Origin: JAZNQL01 sp045531205
GTDB lineage: Bacteria > Bacillota > Clostridia > UMGS1883 > UMGS1540
Direction: 5' to 3'
Length of the DNA: 48,754 bases
Assembly: GCA_045531205.1 (NCBI GenBank)
Contig: JAZSDN010000096.1
Span: forward strand, 1-48,754
A model generated the notes under the pieces. The model was not told the DNA's origin and did not search any database. It saw only the letters and a program-made list of their open reading frames with translations. Shown here piece after piece: positions 41,293 through 47,946 of the stretch. The position numbers were made by a program, and so were the translations under genes. Every line of letters begins with the position of its first letter. Positions within the stretch are counted from its first letter, which is position 1.

Positions 41293-41696
41293 TTTGCAAA
41301 GCTGAAAAAAAGGATTTGTATGAGATAGGCAAAATTATGGCAGATTCAATCGCTAACCCTTGGAGTGATGAAAATCTTATTGCATCATTTATAGACCCTC
41401 ATACGTATTTTTTAGTTTATAAAGATGCTTGTGTGCTGGGATATCTTATTTATAAGCTGATAGATAACGAAGCTGAAATTGAAAGTATTGCCGTAAAAGA
41501 AGAATGCCGTAATCAAGGCATAGCATCAAAGCTTATTTGTGAAATAAATGCAGAAACAATTTTTCTTGAAGTCAGAAAATCAAATATCCCTGCAATTTCG
41601 TTTTATAATAAGTCGGGTTTTGAACAAATAGCTATAAGGAAGAATTATTATAATAATCCATGTGAAGATGCTATTATAATGAAAAAAGGAATATAA
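41289..41696 (+). CDS. rimI: RimI-like GNAT acetyltransferase
   Basis: A 135-residue single-domain GNAT protein. The acetyl-CoA-binding region reads IESIAVKEECRNQGIASKLI (about 66-85), and NIPAISFYNKSGFEQIAIRKNYY is the typical C-terminal RimI pattern. It overlaps the TsaC/Sua5 fusion by four bases. In many Firmicutes rimI lies with the tsa genes for tRNA t6A synthesis, so this setting fits N-terminal acetylation of ribosomal protein S18 or a related target. A strong terminator follows. Confidence 0.85.
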   Translation: MICKAEKKDLYEIGKIMADSIANPWSDENLIASFIDPHTYFLVYKDACVLGYLIYKLIDNEAEIESIAVKEECRNQGIASKLICEINAETIFLEVRKSNIPAISFYNKSGFEQIAIRKNYYNNPCEDAIIMKKGI

Positions 41697-41739
41697 AAAA
41701 GGAACTGTAAAAAAATAATTTTTTTACAGTTCCTTTTTT
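41695..41739 (+). terminator. Terminator after the rimI-like gene
   Basis: Two perfectly complementary 21-base arms (41695-41715 and 41719-41739), each holding GGAACTGT or its complement, flank a three-base loop. The right arm ends in TTTTTT. The left arm begins at the rimI stop codon. Confidence 0.92.
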
Positions 41740-41766
41740 AGGGGATAAGAAAAAATGTTTCAGAAT

Positions 41767-41851
41767 GGACAAACTGAGCCAAAGCAAGGCTTTGCCTTGC
41801 TTTGGTATACCCGAAGGCGTACAAAGGTACGTCGAGAGGCGAAGTTTGTTC
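41767..41851. repeat. Branched structured element in the 350-base gap
   Basis: GGACAAACT (41767-41775) can pair with AGTTTGTTC (41843-41851) with one G-T pair. Inside are two perfect hairpins: CCAAAGCAAGG/CCTTGCTTTGG (41779-41805) and CGTAC/GTACG (41818-41831). Together they form a three-way or cloverleaf-like fold of 85 bases. No coding region fits. It may be a small repeat, a mobile element remnant or an RNA. A further AT hairpin (41877-41900) follows. Confidence 0.5.
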
Positions 41852-41943
41852 ATAGCAAAAAACATAAAATCTTACGAAAAAATCAATTTTTTGATTTTTT
41901 TGACAAAATTTATCTGTTTATAAATTAAATTTACCTGTAGTGC

Positions 41944-42004
41944 GGGGGTGTCCGCCCGCCTTTTTTGGAACGCCACATAGGGCGTTCCCTACAATATTTC
42001 TTTG
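41944..42004. repeat. Hairpin repeat with CCCTACAAT tail near the phosphotransferase gene
   Basis: GGAACGCC/GGCGTTCC (about 41969-41992) ends in CTACAATATTT, matching the unit beside pheT at 1449-1482. A GC-rich GCGGG/CCCGC stem precedes it. It lies in the 3' region of the minus-strand phosphotransferase gene and may act as its terminator, as the related unit does for pheT, although only an A run follows on that strand. Confidence 0.55.
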
Positions 42005-42043
42005 TTTTTTTCGGTCTGGACTTTTTTTACATCGCCTTTTTAA

Positions 42044-43144
42044 TTATATTTCTTTTAAAATTTTATCTATTATTTCGCTCATTTTTGGAAGCTTTGTTTC
42101 AATATCATATACAAGCTTTAACTGTGTATGTGCACGATCAAGATTATGTTCGGGATAATGGGTGCGGAAATAAGTATCACCATTTATATAGTCGGCAAGA
42201 AAACGTATTCCGCATTCATAAGTCATTAAAAGTGCCGATAAAGGTAAAAGTTCCTTTTCTTTTTCGGTGATAATATCTTTTACTTCCTCAAGAAATCCTT
42301 TCGCATAATACTCGAACTTTTCAAGGTCGAACCAGATTTTTGAAAGGTCTTTTTCATCCTCTGTTCCGCTTGAAGCACCAAAACGGAGCGAGTCACCAAA
42401 ATCGTAAAGCATTGAGCCGGGCATTATTGTATCAAGGTCTATTACACAAACTCCTTCGCCCGAATCTTTATCAAACAAAACATTGTTAAGCTTTGTATCA
42501 TTATGTGTAACACGAAGGGGTATTTCCCCTGCCTTTATTGCGTCGGTTATTACTGCTGTATATTTTTTATACTTTGCTGCAAAATCTATTTCTTCCTGCA
42601 CACTGTCTTTTCTACCCGATGCGTTATTTTTAATTGCTTCTTCAAGCTGCTTATAACGGACAGGGGTGTTATGGAAGTCTTTAATTGTTTCGTGGAAGCT
42701 ATCTATCGAAAATCCGTTAAGATTTTGCTGGAATTTACCAAAAGCCTTACCTGTATAATAAAGCTGTTTTGGATTTTCAACAAAGTCATAAGAAAGTGAA
42801 TCTGTTATGAACTTATACATACGATAATATGTTTCGTCATCAACCTTATAACATATATCTCCGTCAACGGTTCTTATTAAAGTAAGAGTTTCCCTGTCAG
42901 GATTTCCTCCTGCGTCAGTTATTTGCTCTCGCATATAATCTGTGAGATTTGCTATGTTTTCCATAACCTTATCAACCTCACGAAATACCTTTACATTTAT
43001 TTTCTGAAGAATATATCCTTCCCCCCTGCTTACAAGGTAGGTGGTATTTATATGTCCGCTACCGTAGGGTTGAACATCTTTTTCCTCTGCTTTAATTCCA
43101 AATTTTGCACATATAGCACTTAAACTTAATGTCACTTTTATCAT
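42044..43144 (-). CDS. Phosphotransferase, N-acetylhexosamine kinase-like
   Basis: A 366-residue protein of the aminoglycoside phosphotransferase/choline kinase fold. The N-lobe starts with the glycine-containing GSGHINTTYLV, the catalytic loop is THNDTKLNNVLFD and the metal-binding segment CVIDLDTIMPGS. The length and segments such as DYMREQITDAGGNP resemble N-acetylhexosamine 1-kinases such as NahK and proteins annotated as mucin-desulfatase-linked phosphotransferases. It is a single gene, with no sugar transporter adjacent. Sugar specificity is an inference from similarity of overall pattern and is uncertain. Confidence 0.8.
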   Translation of the reverse strand: MIKVTLSLSAICAKFGIKAEEKDVQPYGSGHINTTYLVSRGEGYILQKINVKVFREVDKVMENIANLTDYMREQITDAGGNPDRETLTLIRTVDGDICYKVDDETYYRMYKFITDSLSYDFVENPKQLYYTGKAFGKFQQNLNGFSIDSFHETIKDFHNTPVRYKQLEEAIKNNASGRKDSVQEEIDFAAKYKKYTAVITDAIKAGEIPLRVTHNDTKLNNVLFDKDSGEGVCVIDLDTIMPGSMLYDFGDSLRFGASSGTEDEKDLSKIWFDLEKFEYYAKGFLEEVKDIITEKEKELLPLSALLMTYECGIRFLADYINGDTYFRTHYPEHNLDRAHTQLKLVYDIETKLPKMSEIIDKILKEI

Positions 43145-43291
43145 ACTCCTTATTTATGTAATAAGATTTCACATTTTATGTATTTCCGTTTTACACCTCG
43201 AAATATGATATCATATATCCGACAATTTTTAAAGAAAAATATTTTTTATCCTATAAAATAGCTTTTTTTGTCAAAATATTCTTGAAAACTA

Positions 43292-43320
43292 TTGAATTGT
43301 TTTAAGTTTTAGTCTATAAT
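43292..43320 (+). promoter_or_regulatory. Promoter of the Na/Pi cotransporter gene
   Basis: Plus-strand -35 TTGAAT (43292-43297), 17-base spacer and perfect -10 TATAAT (43315-43320), about 70 bases before the start codon. Confidence 0.75.
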
Positions 43321-43391
43321 TATTATGAAGTTTTGCGCAGTTTTGCCAAACTTTATATAACACACAAAAATATGCTTACGGAGGATTCTGC

Positions 43392-45146
43392 ATGGACTTT
43401 TTTTCAGTTTTAACTCTCATCGGCGGTTTAGCCCTGTTCCTTTACGGAATGGATGTAATGGGCGACGGGCTCAAAAAACTTTCAGGCGGAAAGCTTGAAT
43501 CTATTTTAAACCGTTTCACATCCACAAGACTTAAAGGTTTTACGCTTGGACTTTTAGTAACTGCAGTTATACAAAGTTCTTCGGCTACAACGGTTATGCT
43601 TGTTGGTTTTGTAAATTCCGGACTTATGAAGCTTGGACAAACCATCAGTATAATAATGGGTGCGAATGTAGGTACTACGGTTACTGCCTGGATCTTAAGT
43701 TCATCAGGCATTAGCGGCGATAGCTTTTTCTTACAGCTTTTAAAGCCCACTTCGTTTACCCCCATTTTGGCAATGATAGGTATTATCCTTACCTTTATTG
43801 CTAAAAACGACAAGCAAAAAGATATAGGTACCATTCTTCTTGGATTCAGCGTTCTTATTTTCGGTATGGATATTATGAGTGGTTCTATGGCAGGCTTAAA
43901 GGATGACCCTAACTTTGCAAAACTTATGATTATGTTTGCAAATCCTGTTATGGGTATTTTAGTAGGCCTTGTTCTTACTGCTATAATTCAGTCATCTTCC
44001 GCATCGGTTGGTATTTTACAGGCACTTTCAATTACTACAATTATCCCCTTCTCTACTGCATGGCCTGTTATTTTAGGACAGAATATAGGTACAACAATAA
44101 CTCCTGTTCTGTCGGCTTTAAAAGGTAACTCTTCTGCGAAACGAGTTGCTTTTGCCTGCGTATTTATAAAAATATTAGGCGTTTTGGTAGTTACCATTCC
44201 TTTTTATGTAATAAATTATTTTTATCCTTTTTCATTTATGAGTCACGCCGTAACACCGTTTACAATAGCCGTTGCACATACAATATTTAATATTTTATCA
44301 ACAATTGTGCTTATTCCTTTCTGTAAATGGATAGAAATACTTTGCATTAAAGCAATCAAAGAAGATAAAAAGCCTCATGTTGCTGGTGCATTTGATACTT
44401 TGGACGAACGCTTTCTTGCTGTTCCTTCATTCGCTGTTGAAAAATGCCGCACCCTTGCAGGAGATATGGCTACTATAGCACAAAACGCTCTTTTAGATGC
44501 TACAGCACTTATGAATGGATTTGATGAAGAAAAAGCAAAAACCGTTATGGATACAGAAAGTGAAATTGATAAGTATGAGGATAAGCTTGGTGCTTACCTT
44601 GTAAAGCTTGCGCAACGTCCCCTTTCTACCAAAGACTCAAACCATGTAACCCAGCTTCTCCACGTTATAGGTGACGTTGAAAGAATTTCCGATCATACTG
44701 CAAATATAGTTGAAGCTATAGAAGAAGCTCATACAAAAAATCTTCAGTTCTCGGAAGGTGCAAGACACGATATTGACGTTATGTCCGCTGCTGTTTGCGA
44801 TATTGTAAACTTAACAACGCAGGCATTAATAAATCAGGATACCGAGCTTGCAAAGAAGGTTGAACCTTTAGAACAGGTTATAGACCGCTTAAAACGCAAA
44901 AGCAAAAGCCATCATATTCAGCGTCTTACAGAGGGCGGATGTACTGTTGAACTTGGATTTATACTTTCAGACCTTGTAACAAACTACGAAAGAATTTCGG
45001 ACCATTGTTCAAATATTGCAGCTTGTATTCTTGAAATGTCGCAAGGCAACTTTGAAACACACGAATACTTAAAGCATATAAAAGACGATAACGAAAACAG
45101 CTTTATGTCTCTCTATGAAGAATATAAGGCAAAATATTCAATTTAA
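43392..45146 (+). CDS. Na/Pi cotransporter family protein with PhoU domain
   Basis: A 584-residue membrane protein of the NptA/YjbB type. Two homologous transporter halves carry the QSS motifs IQSSSATTVMLVGF (about 57-70) and IIQSSSASVGILQAL (about 199-213), and about eight membrane helices occupy residues 1-320. The C terminus (about 345-580) is a helical PhoU-like domain (HVIGDVERISDHTANIVE and YERISDHCSNIAACILE). Such proteins move phosphate, sometimes as export. It starts with GGAGG-type spacing after a strong promoter and ends in a bidirectional terminator. No other phosphate gene is adjacent. Confidence 0.93.
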   Translation: MDFFSVLTLIGGLALFLYGMDVMGDGLKKLSGGKLESILNRFTSTRLKGFTLGLLVTAVIQSSSATTVMLVGFVNSGLMKLGQTISIIMGANVGTTVTAWILSSSGISGDSFFLQLLKPTSFTPILAMIGIILTFIAKNDKQKDIGTILLGFSVLIFGMDIMSGSMAGLKDDPNFAKLMIMFANPVMGILVGLVLTAIIQSSSASVGILQALSITTIIPFSTAWPVILGQNIGTTITPVLSALKGNSSAKRVAFACVFIKILGVLVVTIPFYVINYFYPFSFMSHAVTPFTIAVAHTIFNILSTIVLIPFCKWIEILCIKAIKEDKKPHVAGAFDTLDERFLAVPSFAVEKCRTLAGDMATIAQNALLDATALMNGFDEEKAKTVMDTESEIDKYEDKLGAYLVKLAQRPLSTKDSNHVTQLLHVIGDVERISDHTANIVEAIEEAHTKNLQFSEGARHDIDVMSAAVCDIVNLTTQALINQDTELAKKVEPLEQVIDRLKRKSKSHHIQRLTEGGCTVELGFILSDLVTNYERISDHCSNIAACILEMSQGNFETHEYLKHIKDDNENSFMSLYEEYKAKYSI

Positions 45147-45157
45147 TTTTATAAAAC

Positions 45158-45193
45158 AAAAAAACTCCGCAACTTTTGTTGCGGAGTTTTTTT
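45158..45193. terminator. Bidirectional terminator between Na/Pi gene and RHH gene
   Basis: AAAAAAACTCCGCAAC (45158-45173) and GTTGCGGAGTTTTTTT (45178-45193) form a perfect 16-bp stem around TTTT. T runs on both strands serve the convergent genes; the minus-strand gene stops just two bases away. Confidence 0.93.
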
Positions 45194-45194
45194 G

Positions 45195-45383
45195 TTACAG
45201 CACCTCACTGTTATCTATTGCATAGTCAAGCAAAATATTTATAAGTTCGTTGCGAGAACGGTTTGTTTGTGCAGATAACTCATTTAGTTTTAATACTGTT
45301 TCATCTTTAATTCGTACAGAAAATGTTTTGTAGCCGTCTTCTCCTTTTAAGTTTTTCTTATTGATAATAAGCTTATCATTCAC
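45195..45383 (-). CDS. Ribbon-helix-helix DNA-binding protein
   Basis: A 62-residue protein with an Arc/CopG fold: strand KTFSVRIKDETV (about 19-30), then helices LKLNELSAQTNRSRNELINI and LLDYAIDN. The start is GTG at 45381-45383 with GAGGTG at seven bases. It is divergent from a small membrane-protein gene, and a 17-base palindrome overlaps that gene's promoter. Such proteins serve as antitoxins or autoregulators. No toxin gene pairs with it on the same strand, so a toxin-antitoxin call is not supported. Confidence 0.8.
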   Translation of the reverse strand: MNDKLIINKKNLKGEDGYKTFSVRIKDETVLKLNELSAQTNRSRNELINILLDYAIDNSEVL

Positions 45384-45411
45384 AACAATTCACCTCAGAA
45401 CAAATTATACC

Positions 45412-45441
45412 TTGACAAGTGGTGTGTATATATGTTATAAT
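45412..45441 (+). promoter_or_regulatory. Promoter of the small membrane-protein genes
   Basis: Plus-strand -35 TTGACA (45412-45417), 18-base spacer and perfect -10 TATAAT (45436-45441), about 50 bases before the TTG start of the first gene. The -10 element lies within a palindrome. Confidence 0.82.
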
Positions 45442-45449
45442 TTATAACA
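45433..45449. promoter_or_regulatory. Palindrome over the -10 element, possible RHH operator
   Basis: TGTTATAATTTATAACA is a perfect 17-base palindrome overlapping the -10. The half site TTATAACA recurs at 45454-45461. The divergent ribbon-helix-helix protein is a natural candidate to bind here, but this is inferred. Confidence 0.5.
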
Positions 45450-45493
45450 GATATTATAACATAGTATATTTTGTATATAAGGAGGTGATTTTA

Positions 45494-45781
45494 TTGAAAA
45501 ACAAATCATTCTTCTCTCAAATTATGTTGCTGGTTATTTTAGCTTTAATTTGCATTATTGCAACAATATGCATTGCTTTGTTCCTTGGCTCGTACAATAC
45601 AACATTTTTTGATTTTAAAAATCTTAACCTTGCTAATATGATGCCCGCACTTATAATAGGCGGATTTATCAGCTGTATAATTATATGTATAACAGTTCTT
45701 TTTGTATCAAGATCAATATTTTTAAAAGTAAAAGATTATTTTATACAAACAAATGAAAATAACGGAGGTAACCAAAAATGA
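45494..45781 (+). CDS. Small two-helix membrane protein
   Basis: The 95-residue protein starts at TTG 45494, with AAGGAGGTG at ideal spacing; the longer frame from 45419 would begin within the promoter and is rejected. Two membrane helices (about 11-34 and 52-75) and a short polar C-terminal tail (TNENNGGNQK) are visible. No family was recognised. It overlaps the TM2-domain gene by four bases and appears to be the first of a three-gene unit of small membrane proteins. Confidence 0.75.
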   Translation: MKNKSFFSQIMLLVILALICIIATICIALFLGSYNTTFFDFKNLNLANMMPALIIGGFISCIIICITVLFVSRSIFLKVKDYFIQTNENNGGNQK

Positions 45782-46221
45782 AATGTACAAATCATCCCGA
45801 AGTTGACGCACAAGGCATGTGTGCTTATTGCGGAAAACCCTTTTGCAAAGAATGCCTTGTCGAAGTAAAAGGCAGAATGTATTGCAAAGACGATCTCGGC
45901 AATGTTCTTGATGAAGCCAAACAAAGCTCCAACGGACAACCAACAATTAACATTACAAATACCAATGATAATGTTAACACAAATAATAACGTTAATGCAG
46001 GTATTTACGGAACTCCCCGAAAGAATAAAACGGTAGCTCTTATTTTATGTCTTGCCGGATTTTTAGGAATTGGGGGACTTCATAGAATGTATGTAGGCAA
46101 AGTAGGAAGCGGGGTTCTTCATTTTCTTACAGCGGGAATATGCGGTATAGGCACTATAATAGATTTAATTTCTATTTTATCAGGCGGTTTTAGAGACAGT
46201 TATGGACAACCATTGGCATAA
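45778..46221 (+). CDS. B-box zinc-finger and TM2 domain membrane protein
   Basis: A 147-residue protein. The N terminus is a B-box-like zinc finger (CTNHPEVDAQGMCAYC, then CKECLVEV and CKDD, residues 3-40). An Asn/Thr-rich linker follows (about 55-80, INITNTNDNVNTNNNVN). The C terminus is a TM2 domain (about 84-140) with the LCLAGFLGIGGLHRMYVGK pattern. This combination is seen in Firmicutes and Actinobacteria, and its role is unknown. It overlaps the upstream small membrane gene by four bases and the DUF2752 gene by 20. Confidence 0.88.
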   Translation: MKCTNHPEVDAQGMCAYCGKPFCKECLVEVKGRMYCKDDLGNVLDEAKQSSNGQPTINITNTNDNVNTNNNVNAGIYGTPRKNKTVALILCLAGFLGIGGLHRMYVGKVGSGVLHFLTAGICGIGTIIDLISILSGGFRDSYGQPLA

Positions 46222-46606
46222 CAGGAATTCTTTAAATAAAAAAAGACATACCTTGCATTCTGTCGGTGCAGGGTTTGTCTTTTTTGTTTTATTATATCTT
46301 ATTACTAAAATTTTTTCGTTTTCTTTATGCCCTATAAAAAATTTTTTAGGTTTTCAATGCTTTGGGTGCGGTCTCACAAGGGGCTTTATTTCAATACTCC
46401 ATCTTGATTTTAAAAGTGCGTGTGAATATAATATCCTTTCCATTCCCCTGTTTATAAGTATCTTTTTATATTCTGTTTTAAGTATTGTTGACTTTATTTT
46501 TAATACTAATCATATTGAAAAAATCGAAACACAACTTGCTAAAAAGTATATGTATATACTTTACGTCGCAATATTAGCAACGTCAAGCATTTTAAATAAC
46601 AGGTAA
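46202..46606 (+). CDS. DUF2752 family membrane protein
   Basis: A 134-residue protein with three predicted membrane helices. The diagnostic DUF2752 motif is present as CPIKNFLGFQCFGCGLTRGF (about 43-62), including the paired cysteines. The family often sits with TM2-domain proteins, as here, and its function is unknown. The ATG overlaps the end of the TM2 gene; no strong ribosome binding site is visible, so translation may depend on coupling. A hairpin follows 9 bases after the stop. Confidence 0.85.
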   Translation: MDNHWHNRNSLNKKRHTLHSVGAGFVFFVLLYLITKIFSFSLCPIKNFLGFQCFGCGLTRGFISILHLDFKSACEYNILSIPLFISIFLYSVLSIVDFIFNTNHIEKIETQLAKKYMYILYVAILATSSILNNR

Positions 46607-46614
46607 TTTATTTA

Positions 46615-46646
46615 AAAAACGAAAGCTGTGTATTTTCTTCGTTTTT
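46615..46646 (+). terminator. Terminator after the DUF2752 gene
   Basis: AAAAACGAA (46615-46623) pairs with TTCGTTTTT (46638-46646) around a 14-base loop. The end of the right arm is a T run. The large loop makes it a moderate terminator. Confidence 0.6.
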
Positions 46647-46694
46647 CAGTTTATATATTGCTTCTTTACCCCGCGTAACCTTAAATAAAAAATC

Positions 46695-46895
46695 GAGCAT
46701 TACCCTTCGGTATTGCTCTTTTTTTTGCGAGTATTCATACCACGACAAAATTAAACTCGCAAAAAGTTGGTAGTGACAGCGAATCGTCAGAGAGGGTGTT
46801 TACAGCCGAGTGTGCCTTTTTACGAAAAAGGAGGAACAGTGGCGCGTGTGACTGATTTTTTACATAAAAAATCGGAACAAGCGTAACTTGTTCCG
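46695..46895. ncRNA. Noncoding stretch with five consecutive hairpins
   Basis: Hairpins in order: GAGCATTACC/GGTATTGCTC followed by eight T bases (46695-46726, terminator-like), TTTTTGCGAGT/ACTCGCAAAAA (46722-46765), CCTTTTT/AAAAAGG (46815-46831), GATTTTTT/AAAAAATC (46854-46873) and CGGAACAAG/CTTGTTCCG (46873-46895). The linker at 46766-46814 is unstructured by eye but richer in G and C. A 64-codon minus-strand frame and a plus-strand frame both cross it without recognisable domains. It could be an RNA, a regulatory leader or a mobile-element end. No known RNA family was recognised. Confidence 0.4.
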
Positions 46896-46939
46896 ACGTG
46901 GCTTTTATGCTCATAATAGATGCAGCCAATTAAATGATT

Positions 46940-47220
46940 CTTTTTTAGAACGATTGCAAAGTTTAAGAGATAGCAATCTGTCTGTTAAAATTGCAATTGA
47001 TTTAGATCTTATAGGATTATCTGGCACCGAAACTACAGAATTAGAATATCAGTATTGGTGGGCAAGATGAAAAGTTTGATAAAATAATTTTAGAGGATAA
47101 TGCAAAAGACAACATTGCTCCATTATATAAATATGTTCCTACAAATATGAACAGAAAAGAAGGTATTAGAGCATATTTTTCATATCACCCTTCATTTGAT
47201 GTTAACAAGGATTATGCCAT
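46940..47220 (+). pseudogene. Fragment of an unrecognised protein, frameshifted
   Basis: Two overlapping frames give a continuous protein-like sequence, LNDSFLERLQSLRDSNLS onward to ETTELEYQYWWG, then DEKFDKIILEDNAKDN and YFSYHPSFDVNKDYA. A frame change near 47060-47065 is required. The 5' end has no convincing start, and the 3' end runs directly into an SLOG-family fragment. The family was not recognised. It looks like the remnant of a deleted gene. Confidence 0.5.
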
Positions 47221-47570
47221 GAGATCGTTACCGACTTGAAAGAAAAATTTCCTCACATTAAACGGATATATGTCAGGTCTGCATACCAACACATTCCCGA
47301 TTGGTATGAAAAAGTCTGCTTGAAAATAACGAAGGTACATACTTCCCTGAGCATATAGAAAATGCAGGTAAAGCTTCCTATGTGGAACGCAATCAGGAAA
47401 TGATTAACCATAGCAAATACTGCGTGGTTTATTATGATGAAAACTATCTTCCCCCAAAACGAAGAAACAGCAGACGCGATTTATTCGACTATCAACCTAA
47501 AAGCGGAACTGCAGTCGCTTATGATTACGCCATAAAAAAGCAAAAGGAAATTATAAATGTATTTGCTTAA
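47221..47570 (+). pseudogene. SLOG (DUF1273-like) domain gene, 5'-truncated and frameshifted
   Basis: The translated pieces TDLKEKFPHIKRIYVRSAYQ, then LLENNEGTYFPEHIENAGKA and YCVVYYDENYLPPKRRNSRR and SGTAVAYDYAIKKQKEIINV match the C-terminal two thirds of a SLOG/DUF1273-type nucleotide-binding protein. A one-base deletion at about 47314-47315 breaks the frame between YEK and LLE, and the N-terminal part is missing. Intact relatives are common in Clostridia. The gene is therefore dead; only the final 62 codons remain open from an ATG at 47382. Confidence 0.8.
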
Positions 47571-47689
47571 CAAATGTTTTGCAAAAAATCTCACCGTCAA
47601 ATTGCTGAAATTTCTTAAATTTATTGAAATTTATGACTAATTATGCTATAATGTGATATATTAGGAAAATTATTCGGGTAGGTGCTATT

Positions 47690-47932
47690 GTGGAAAACGT
47701 AAGTTTATTAAAAGTTAAGACAATGGACTTTCAGGATCAAGTAAAGTTTATTCGTATGCATCTGCAACTTAGTCAGGAGGAGCTTGCAAGACAAATGGGC
47801 ATTTCCTTTGCAACTGTAAGCAGATGGGAACGAGAAAACAGAAAGCCACAGCTTGCTCTGCTTGGCAAGTTCTACTCCTTCTGTCAAAGAAACGGAATAG
47901 AAATAGACTTATCTGATAATACGAATATATGA
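47690..47932 (+). CDS. XRE-family helix-turn-helix regulator
   Basis: An 80-residue protein with an HTH_3 domain at about residues 18-75 (LSQEELARQMGISFATVSRW, then ERENRKP). The start is probably GTG at 47690 with GTAGGTG upstream; ATG at 47723 is an alternative. There is no second domain. It precedes a membrane protein gene by 14 bases, so the two may be cotranscribed, with the regulator controlling them. It lies after the decayed region and differs in setting from the housekeeping part of the window. Confidence 0.88.
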   Translation: MENVSLLKVKTMDFQDQVKFIRMHLQLSQEELARQMGISFATVSRWERENRKPQLALLGKFYSFCQRNGIEIDLSDNTNI

Positions 47933-47946
47933 TGGAGGAATAAAAA

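Noticed and set aside
45419..45493. N-terminal extension of the two-helix membrane protein
   Set aside because: The extension begins inside the -35/-10 region, and an ideal AAGGAGG sits before the TTG at 45494.
45195..45781. Toxin-antitoxin pair made of the RHH protein and the small membrane protein
   Set aside because: The genes are divergent rather than in one operon, the membrane protein is long for a type I toxin, and no known toxin fold is seen.
46735..46929. 64-codon minus-strand frame over the hairpin array
   Set aside because: It crosses four hairpins and has no recognisable fold; a plus-strand frame is open there too, so neither looks like a real gene.
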